A stretch of 64,000 nt of DNA from Siphonodentalium dalli (Eukaryota > Mollusca > Scaphopoda > Gadilida > Siphonodentaliidae): the NCBI GenBank assembly GCA_032622095.1, contig CP136064.1:110718004-110782003 (forward strand). The letters are read 5' to 3'. A program made the position numbers and the translations under genes. Positions 55,641 through 64,000 of this stretch are shown in pieces. The stretch's first letter is position 1. Every line of letters starts with the position of its first letter. Under the pieces are notes generated by a model that worked only from the letters and a program-made list of their open reading frames with translations, was not told the DNA's origin and made no database searches.

Positions 55641-55649
55641 TTTTTGCAA

Positions 55650-56230
55650 ATCCAAGATGGCTGCTGGTGGCCATTTTTTTTCAACAAATTTCGGAAATAA
55701 TCTATCTAGAGGTCACCTCGAAGATTCGTATGACCTTTGGTGTTAATCGGGTGAGGGACGTGGCCTGCGGGGTGTGCCAAAGGATTCAGTCATGCAAAGA
55801 GTAAAAATCCAAGATGGCAGCCATGTTTTTCAACAAATTTCGGAAATGGTCGATGACTTCCATCTAGTGGTCAGCCTGAAGATCCCTATAAAGATTGGTG
55901 ATGATCGGACGAGGGATGTAGGGTGTGCCAAAGTAGTTTGTCATAGACGTGATCCTAACATGCCTAAATTTCTCTGATAAATGTGGGCTGCAGGGTGTCC
56001 GATGGATTCAAATTGGAAATCAAAGATGGCTGCTGGTGGCCATTTTTTTCATGAATTAGGGAAATAGTTGATAGCTCCCATCTCCCATCACCCCAAAGAT
56101 CCATATAAAGTTAGGTGATGATTGGATGAGGGATGTGGCCTGTAGGGTGAGCCAAAGGAAATTGTTGATGGAAGGACGGACGACTGATGCCAACCCACGG
56201 CAATAGCCTAAACTTGAATTTGTCAAGTTT
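55650..56230 (-). repeat. Dispersed 'GCCATCTTGGATTT' repeat, reversed
   Basis: Three units with ATCCAAGATGGC, GATGATCGGACGAGGGATGT and GTGTGCCAAAGG; ends with TTGAATTTGTCAAGTTTCAA GAGCTAA, the inverse of the family's TTAGCTC start. Related to the core of 28525-30743. Confidence 0.7.
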
Positions 56231-56322
56231 CAAGAGCTAAACACCAATATAAATTAAATGACCTCTCTCCATATTGAAGTAATTGTACAAGATTCTAGAA
56301 TTCTATAAACTTTGGTAGTTAA

Positions 56323-56729
56323 AGGTCCACTTAATTTTCGAACCCCCAGATCACATTTTGTAAAATATATACCATATTATATACCATTTGAAAGAGGGAG
56401 CTCTAAAACATTGTATTTTAAACTTATTCGATGTAATAAACTGTGAACATGTTGTTTTTGTCGTGTGTTCTATATATTTAGATATAGAGTTATTCCCCTT
56501 CCGATGAATATAAACAAAAGTTTGAATTCTGTTGCAATCTGGGAGCCATAATGGGGAAAATGATTTCAGCTATTTTCTATTACTCTATGGGCACCTTCTG
56601 AGACACAGACATTTCAAATTGTGATGAATTATAGCATTTTAATCATAAATTATGGCATATATTGTTATTAAAACCGTATATCAAGGCACTATAAGAAATT
56701 AATCGGTGACTTGAAAATTAAGTGGGCAT
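56323..56729. mobile_element. MITE, TTAA TSD, ends AGGTCCACTTAATTTTC
   Basis: TTAA at 56319-56322 and 56730-56733; the right end reversed is ATGCCCACTTAATTTTC. 407 bp. Kolobok-like or piggyBac-like by target; undecided. Confidence 0.75.
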
Positions 56730-56784
56730 TTAATGCTTTCTTTACCAAATATTCACCGACAAGTAGTTTCCATAGAAATTATCA

Positions 56785-58729
56785 GATAAATTTGTTTGTT
56801 GAACTTGTTATCTGAACATTTCCCACAATTAAATAGAAATCTATCAGCACTTGTATGATCTTTTCCTTTGCCTGTCATCTGCTTTATTACCTGAACATCC
56901 CTCCCAATGTATATTTTTATGAGTGAATGAGAGAATCCATTTAGTATAGAATGAGTTAACTATTGAAATTCAGTAAAAACTTGATTCGTCCTTACTTTAT
57001 ATTAGCAGAGGAAATTCATGAATATCTCAAGTTTCATTTCGTCAGACAAGATACGCTTCATTTTTGGATAGAATTGAATGCTTTTTCTATTGATACATAT
57101 TACTGATATCTTCAAAATGTGAAGTTGCGAATATTATGTGGGGCTTTAAATGATACAAGCAAAGAAAAATTGCTATTGCCCTTTCACGATTAATACACAC
57201 ATACATTTGAACAGGCAGTCAATATTCAGATGCCTTCACCTGAACTTCTCTATGATTTTGGACAACTCCCGGACCGGTGCATCATGTTCTGTTGGGCGGG
57301 AACGCATGGTGATGCTTGTTGCAATCTGTTATGCTGATATCTCATCACCAGATGTTTTCCATTGCAAAGTCATGCAGACATTACACCACCACACAGGGCA
57401 TTACTTGAATCTTAGTGTCATGTCAATAATATTCCATCACAACGCATTCTGTAAGGTAACGCCACTGCTCGGTGACATGCGACTTGTCAGGTTACTGCTT
57501 GTGACATGTGATTCACAATCAGGTCACAGGCCTGTGACGTGTGACACATATTTAGGTAATGTCACTATCAGATGACAAGTAACTAGTAACTGGATCATGC
57601 CATCGCCTGCTGAAGTCGGTGTATCACCTGGTTCTTCTTATAACATTCAAGGCTACACAGTGGAACTCCAGTCTTTGAACATGAATACTTCTTTTGATTT
57701 GTGCAACCTTCAACTGCACAGGATAGTGGTTGTTTGGGAAGTCTACAAAAGAAATTTCAAAATATTTTCCAATTGTATCAGGAAATTAACCTGTAACACA
57801 ATGAGTTGCATGCTCTCTCATAGTTCTGAAATATGGCAACAACCCCAAATAAAAGGTTGATTTTATCAAGAAAAGATTTGAGTGACACAGAATTTTAAAC
57901 AAACTTATTGTCTGCCTTTCTACCAGAAATATTCTTTGTTGTAGATAGTTTAAGAGTGTATTTTCTACTATTATGAAACGTATTCGTATGAGAAAATTGG
58001 ACGGCATTCTAGCATGCTAAAATACTAAATGAACTCTGAAATTTAAAGTCACTATGATTCCAATGATTATATATAGTCCATCTTATATGATTAATAAGGA
58101 TTTCATGAACAATTCATATAATCAGTGCAATATTTAATGGCAAATATCTGCAGTGGTAAAAAATCTCTCCCTTTGTAAATAATCTGACCGATTGGCTTGC
58201 ACAGTTTATAGACGGAACCACACAGAGTGTGAATGTGATAAACGTTATCACAAAAGTTTGTTGTGCCACAACGTTGTAATGAGAGCCGTTAGTCGTGATT
58301 TCTAATTTGCCGCATAACTAACGAGGGCGATAAAGTTCAGCAACTTCTGTGTGGTTCTGCATTTATTACACACCAACAGTCGATTTTCTTAAAGATGGTC
58401 TATCTCTTCCTAGTTTCCAGGGTAGAAAATAATAAATATCAAATATTGAAGATACTAATCCGGAAATGCTTCTATCAATTAATATTGATTTTATTTCGGA
58501 AAGATTTGATATGCGATATGTGAAACTCACTCAATACTAGTAATATCTTGAACGTTCGAAAAGTGGCTAGCTCCACATATTGTGAGCGGAGATACAGCCC
58601 TTAATTAGTTCATTTAGTGGATTTTGACCATGTTAGCACGATAACTTGAACAAATATAAATTGATTTCTTTGATATTCGGAATATGAGATTAACTCAATA
58701 ATGTCTTGATCGAATTTGAAAAACAGGAA
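56785..58729. other. Dispersed repeat, then no recognised gene
   Basis: 56785-56960 is a copy of the 28110 repeat. A 141-codon frame at 57150-57575 (+) is cysteine- and histidine-rich in part but matches nothing I know; within 57470-57550 the words GTGACATGTG, GTCACAGG and GTGACGTGTGACAC recur. The 58390-58720 stretch has two similar units of about 190 bp. Confidence 0.35.
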
Positions 58730-59220
58730 AAATGGATGAGGGATGTGGCCTGTAGAGTTTGCCAAAGGATATAGTCATGCAAAGAGTAAAATCCAAGATG
58801 GATGCTGGCGGCCATGTTTTAAACAAAATTCAGGAACATTTTATGGCTCCCATCTAGTGGTTATGCCAAAGACCCATAATGAAGTTTGGTGATAATCAGA
58901 TGAGGGATTTGCCAATGGATTTAGTTATGCAAAGAGTAAAATGCAAGATGGTTGCCGACAGCCATGTTTTTCATTGAAAATCGTTCAAATTTGATAGCTC
59001 CCATTCACAGGTGATCCTAAACATTCCTGAAAATTTTCAACACAAAATAAAAATTCTCCAATAACTGTGGGCAGTTAAATTCAAATGTGAAATCAAAGAT
59101 GGCTGCTGGCAGCCATGTTTTTTAACAAATTTCAGAAAAATTTGCTAGAGGCCCATATGAAGTTTGGTAATGATTGGAAAGGGGGTATGGCTTGTAGCGT
59201 GTGCAAAGGAAACCGCCTAG
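58730..59220 (-). repeat. Dispersed 'GCCATCTTGGATTT' repeat, reversed
   Basis: AAATCCAAGATGGATGC, GATGAGGGATTTGCCA and GAAATCAAAGATGGCTGCTG; about three degenerate units, as at 55650-56230. Confidence 0.65.
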
Positions 59221-59539
59221 AGATGCATATATTAATATTTCATTTTTGGCTCAGGCCATTAATAGCCTACTCACTCCTGTCTCTTCTGAGGACGAAATGG
59301 AAAGCTGTAGCCCACTGGACACGATATTGTTATTCTGTTTGCTTTGTTGCTGTAGTGAATTCTTGGAAATGCCATTCTTTTGGTTTTGGGCTGAAATAAA
59401 TAGAATGTTCATATAGTCTGAGAAGTTGTGAGAATGACTCAACATATAATTCTATAGAGGCCAAGTTTGCAGCATGGCTGGGGGGGGGGGGGGTCCTCTT
59501 GTTTTTGTAAAATGGCAATTTAATAACAGGTCGCAGACC

Positions 59540-60345
59540 CCACGTTCCCCGAAATGAGGTGGATTTTTGGGACGATGGCTTTTTTTAAATTCTGGCAAAA
59601 ATATGACTCCATTTGACAATGACACCAAATATCAAGAGATTCATTGGAAGATTGCTCAAGTTATCATTATACAAAGCAAATATTATGATTTCTTAGTCGA
59701 ACAAAGGCACGTAAGTCCATCATAAATCATTTGACCATGAACAAATTTAAACTTGACCTGTATTTTCTGATATCAAGAAAGTATGTTAAACATTGTTCAA
59801 TTTATCATCCGGACAACCAAAAAATGTATTATTTCTGAATTGTAGAACGGACATAACTCTGTCAAAACTCACCGGGCCATGACCATTTTTGAAACTAACT
59901 TGTGTTTTCTAATATGTGAACCACATACTCTCAGGTGCCTAATAATAGTGTCAGTATGATTATTAATTTTAAAGAAAATTCCCAATGATCACTATTAGTT
60001 GGCATTGAGACATAGAGTGAAATGGCTATCACTATTATTAATTTCAGCCTAAATCCTCACCCATTACTATTATTAGGCCATCGCAATTATTAGGCACCCG
60101 AGAGTACCAAATATCAAGATATTCTGTCGAACACTGCTCACGTTATCATCTGGACAACCCCAAAACGGTGAATTCTAAGTCGAAAAAGAGGCACAACTCT
60201 GTCAAAAAACATTTGACAGTGACAAAATTGGAACTTTGACTTGAGTGTTTTCTAATATCAACTATATACCAAATCCTATTTAAATCTTATTAATATTGTT
60301 AAAGTTATGTTCTGGACAACCTGGATGGACGACTAGACTGATGTA
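59540..60345 (-). repeat. Dispersed repeat, reversed, with a nested MITE
   Basis: ACACCAAATATCAAGAGATT, ATAACTCTGTCAAAACTCA and ACCAAATATCAAGATATTCT are inverted forms of the 21.6-kb repeat units. The 59928-60104 MITE lies inside. A 16-bp G-run at about 59480 precedes it. Confidence 0.6.
59928..60104. mobile_element. MITE, TA TSD, ends CTCTCAGGTGCCTAATAAT
   Basis: TA on both sides; right end reversed is CTCTCGGGTGCCTAATAAT. Relative of 17909-18302, 177 bp. Confidence 0.8.
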
Positions 60346-61439
60346 TGGACATACAATTTATAATAGTTGATAAATAATAATAAAATTTTTGGGGGCATTT
60401 TTTTTATCGTTATTATACCATACATTTTAGGTGGGACACGATGTCCACCCACATGTTCTCTTTGAGTAGATCGTTTTGTATGAAGTGAGAGTCCTGTTAT
60501 CTAATAATTCATGCTCTAATTGCACTGCAACGATAATTTCCTCTGAAGACATTGAATTTAAAGTGATGTGAAACACTCATGTTGGGTGATCAAAAAGAAA
60601 TGGATTATAATCTTGCTCAAAGTAGTTATTTTTATGAATATTAATCCAAATTTACAGCACACACCAGCATTCATAATATATATTAATTAAATGCAATGAC
60701 TCTGGCTGGGGAACTAATTTTCGTTAGTTTATTGCCGATTGTTGCATCCCGAATCGAGATGTAAATATTTACAATTAAGCATAGTTCAGACGATGATTTC
60801 TATGGAGAGGTATGGTTGATTTCTTTGAGATTTTCGGCAATGTTAGTAAAATGCTACATTCCCATAGTTGGCATGGCTCCTGAGTACTACCTTATCAGTT
60901 TCAGGCACCCGAATAGGTCCATAATATGTCTTTGAAGTAGACATTTTGTTTACCTCGAATGAAATTGTCAATGCTGATGGATTCTACATCTAGTGACTTT
61001 GTCTATCTTGGTTGTTGAAAAAGATGGAAACACACACGTAAATGCTTCAATCTCGATGCTCAATTAGAGCAAACTCTATTCTTGTGATAGATGCTTCCAA
61101 ACGGTCACACTGCTCCAATCGCTACCCCATGTGAATGCCTCAATTATACTATATTGGTTCTGAGTGAGCGTCGTATACGGAAGTTGCCCAGAGCTCACAT
61201 CTGCATGGTCCTCATTTCCTTATGTGATCGCGCTGTATAAACACATTGGGTTTGCATTTAGTCAAAAATAAACTCGTCTCCATTTATAACTATAAAGTTT
61301 ACCATTACAGCCCTAACGCTAATCCTTTACAATATTCACCGACATTAGTTTTACCTTTGTTCCTTTCTGTTTTATTTCTTGTTTCTTCAACAATCTGTCA
61401 ACTGTTTGTTTCTGAAATGTTCAAAGTTAAAGTTAAAAA
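60346..61439. other. No gene seen
   Basis: AT-rich DNA with short frames only. Confidence 0.4.
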
Positions 61440-61850
61440 AAATAATGTTAAAGGTACACAATCCGATGAGACGGTCCCCATATCATCAAGTTACAACAAC
61501 AACAACATTTCTTCAAAATACTCTTTTGCTATCAGAATCGATTAATTACAACAAAATAATGCTAACTATGGTATAAAACGAAATATGGCCGTATTATCAC
61601 TTGCCTATCACAAAATTTGGCTGTATTGCCACTCGATTTTTGATTTATCCATCTTCATCCGCAATTTTGTCCATGACAATCAGTTTGATGACTCGTTTCT
61701 GGGCCACGACTAATTACACATTTCGAGAAATAACAAATTTCAAAAATCGATATCTGATCACTCTGAGCTTTGATGGGTGGGTTCCTTGAATCGAATATTA
61801 TAGCCAAAAAAATAGTCATTTGGGAGCGTTATTTCGGATCTTTAATGTGC
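61440..61850 (+). repeat. Dispersed repeat shared with 35330-35700
   Basis: CCCCATATCATCAAGTTACA, TATCAGAATCGATTAATTAC and ATCTGATCACTCTGAGCTTT in the same order; about 75-80% alike by eye. Confidence 0.8.
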
Positions 61851-63681
61851 CAACTGAATGGCAAGCAAATTGAGGTCAGACAGAGTTTTTATGGGCAAAT
61901 ACTTGGTACTTCTAGGGTTAAGATCAATTTAATTATCACTTCAATTATACTGTCATATACACCCGTTAGTAAGCCCATCCCTGAGGATAAGCCCAGTCAA
62001 TGATTATGCTCCCAAAAAAATCATGGTGCTCCTCTAGATAAGCCCACCCCATTTTAGAACTTAGAGGGCGTGTATACATTGATGTCAGGTTAACTCTGAA
62101 TGAAGATGAAAAAAATCCATGCACAAAAATAGCATGACTTCAGCTAATTTCCGTTGCAAACTCAATAATACTACCTGCCCCATTATGTTTTACAAAATGC
62201 AGTATTACAATATATAAGATGATCTTTGTGTCTTATTTTAAATATTTACTCTAAAATAATAAAGCCCAAAACAAATAATTTTCATTACATATTAAAATGA
62301 TATACATCATTATTCATAAAACATGACATTAGATTAGCACTATGAATGCAAACTGAGATTTTGCATGTGGGGGGTCCCGAAGGTAAGTCCAGTCCCAAGT
62401 TCCAAGTAAAGAACAAATTTAAGAAATGACAGATAATATCCAACAACCTGTTGGAGATTTCAGATATTTGTCAAAAGAATTTTAAAGGATTGCCACGCTA
62501 AAGAATACAACTAAACACGATCAGAAACCCCTCCTAATTATGAACACAATTCCATACTATAGAATATTATTCCATACTATAATACTATAGAAAATCTATC
62601 GTGGACAAACTACGATGACATCAAATTAGTATGACAAACACAATATGTTGATTTGAGCCATCTGAGAATTAATTGTGTCCATTTATATGACATCAATGAT
62701 CATGGTAGCGATGTTAAAACATAGAATCGGCATGCGTTTGTGAGTGTAATGGAATTATAAACTATAGTTATGCCCCAATAAGTGGTATAGATATTAAAGC
62801 ATTGAACACAGAATCATATCCTAAGACAAAACATTCTCGGATAGGTAGATAGCTCATTGACCTGATTCCTCCGAACAACTAGGATATTCAGGGGACCACA
62901 AAATATACATTATAAGCATGGTGTCAGATTTATAAGTGAAATAAAGATCACAAGTGTCCGGAGGGTCTGCGTGGTGTTTATTTCACTTATAAATCTGACG
63001 GTGCTTATAACATATTTATAACGGCCAATCAGCCAGAGAAATTTACAATCAGTGATGAGTTTCCCTTACCAATTAAATATGTGGTCAGTCTTACAAAGCT
63101 GGTCCGGTGAATACTAATACTCCATAGTCTCCATCTTCAGTGATCGAATTATCTCGACTATATTTATATGTATTTGTGCAGATTCATGACATATCAATTG
63201 ACTTTTGTGTTAATCTTGGTTTAATTAAAGTTCACACTACTCTTCTTTTCTTCTGTGCATTATTCCTACGTATCGGATTTATTTAGTCCATAAATTCGAA
63301 GCCAGATTTATATCACAAGCAACACTTTCGACCAATATAAGTTATCCAATGGTGTCTGCTTGTGTAATTTGAACACTAAATTCTCCTCAAAACAAATTTA
63401 TCCAGTTTTTGCAGTGTTCGCGATGAGTTGTTGGGATAAGATATCACTCTTTCTGATAAATAAGCATTCTGTGTTGATTTGTAAGATAAAGTCATCTAAA
63501 ATTCATGAAATATCCTGCTACTTTATCTGGGAGTAAACCCTGCAATAGAAATGTATAGGCAGGATGCTTCAAAGTAAAGCCGTATCTATCCCGACTGATT
63601 TCACCAGCTGCTGTTAGTCGAATGAAACTTGGATTACTGGACTCCTTCCCCCTAACATGGTTGTGTTTTTTCAGTAGTTAC
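61851..63681. other. Presumed INO80B intron; palindrome at 62910-63011
   Basis: The palindrome (arms TTATAAGCA.GGTGTCAGATT and TATAAGTGAAATAAA) has a GC-rich 31-bp loop. No further INO80B exon (the ERL.K continuation or the zinc HIT domain) was found on the minus strand. Confidence 0.45.
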
Positions 63682-63831
63682 CTTATCTTTTTCAACTTTT
63701 TCTTGAGCTTGTTCCTTCCTTTTCTTTGCCCTCTGTTGCCTTTTAACAAGCTGTTCTTCAGTGAGCTTCACTATTTTATAGCCTGATGGAAGTGCTTGTA
63801 ACTTCTCCTGTTTCCCTTCCAACATAGCTCT
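63682..63831 (-). CDS. INO80B: INO80 complex subunit B-like, internal exon
   Basis: On the minus strand a 150-bp exon lies between TTTTTTAG and GTAACT, phase 0 at both ends. It encodes 50 residues, RAMLEGKQEKLQALPSGYKI, then VKLTEEQLVKRQQRAKKRKE and QAQEKVEKDK. In human INO80B the matching stretch follows 'RQ' with 'RALLQ', then LTEEMLLKREERARKRRLQA and a basic helix (PAPA-1 region); alignment is good over the whole exon. INO80B is a nuclear subunit of the INO80 chromatin-remodelling complex and normally ends in a zinc-binding HIT domain, which is not in view. Upstream exons would lie beyond the right edge, downstream exons to the left. Confidence 0.85.
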
Positions 63832-63875
63832 CTAAAAAATTGTATTTATGATTATATCTCAAAATGACCATGATA

Positions 63876-64000
63876 TCAAGCCTTGAAATAGTGTGCCTGT
63901 CATTTGCAGAATGAGGTCCCCAGAGGGTGAATTTAGTGATGCTACCCCGCATAGCGGGCTAGCATCACCAAATTCACCCTCTGGGAACCTCATTCTACTG
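63876..64000. mobile_element. Foldback element, 'GAGGTCCCCAG' family, cut by window end
   Basis: ATCAAGCCTTGAAATAGTGT at the outer end, then a near-perfect hairpin with GAATGAGGTCCCCAGAGGGT and its inverse around CCCCGCATAGCGGG. It lies in the INO80B intron, 45 bases from the exon. Confidence 0.88.

Noticed and set aside
57150-57575. 141-codon open frame
   Set aside because: No recognisable domain; likely chance in repeat-derived DNA.
1-64000. tRNA, rRNA or other structural RNA genes
   Set aside because: I saw no cloverleaf with A and B boxes and no rRNA-like stretch; a covariance-model scan would be needed to be sure.

Overview
This window is animal nuclear DNA, most likely from a marine bivalve or other mollusc. 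The reasons are: genes split by canonical GT-AG introns; AT-rich DNA full of the ACATGTA word common in molluscs; very many short foldback (MITE-type) elements; dispersed mollusc-style repeats of the 'TTAGCTCAACTT... GCCATCTTGGATTT' kind; and a Ty1/copia element. Species cannot be fixed from the sequence. Host coding DNA is sparse: three exons of a TLC-domain membrane protein gene (TLCD1/2-like, + strand, 27.1-36.6 kb) and one exon of an INO80B-like chromatin-remodelling subunit (- strand, 63.7-63.8 kb). Almost everything else is mobile-element DNA.

Layout. 0-0.45 kb: a 192-bp tandem repeat that runs off the left edge. 1.5-12.2 kb: an antisense LINE RNase H region broken by three large insertions: an iteron-bearing DNA element (1672-3515, TSD TATT), a complete Ty1/copia element (3587-8400, identical 228-bp LTRs, TSD AGTAG), and a repeat block (about 8.63-11.7 kb) holding tandem foldback elements. 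12.2-13.6 kb: a MULE-like element with a 9-bp TSD. 14.3-15.8 kb: a hAT element (8-bp TSD) nested in a GTAC-flanked MITE. 17.9-26.9 kb: further MITEs, a decayed LINE fragment and dispersed repeats. 27.1-36.6 kb: the TLC gene; its 7.6-kb last intron holds a satellite with a three-unit higher-order pattern, iteron clusters and a piggyBac-type MITE. 37-60 kb: dense MITEs, chiefly TTAA/CCCTTT piggyBac-type and TA/CAGT Tc1-mariner-type palindromes. 63.7-64 kb: the INO80B exon and another foldback element cut by the window end.

The most unusual object is inside the Ty1/copia element. Its polyprotein lies in two frames (gag-protease-integrase, then RT-RNase H). The junction holds a 111-bp exact inverted copy of the element's own polypurine tract and LTR start. 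That inverted copy carries a textbook splice donor, branch site and acceptor, and removing the predicted 70-nt intron brings the two frames together, giving about 1,399 codons, the normal size for a copia polyprotein. If spliced, the element has a self-derived intron that could set the ratio of Gag-integrase to full Gag-Pol. This is a prediction from sequence and needs RNA evidence.
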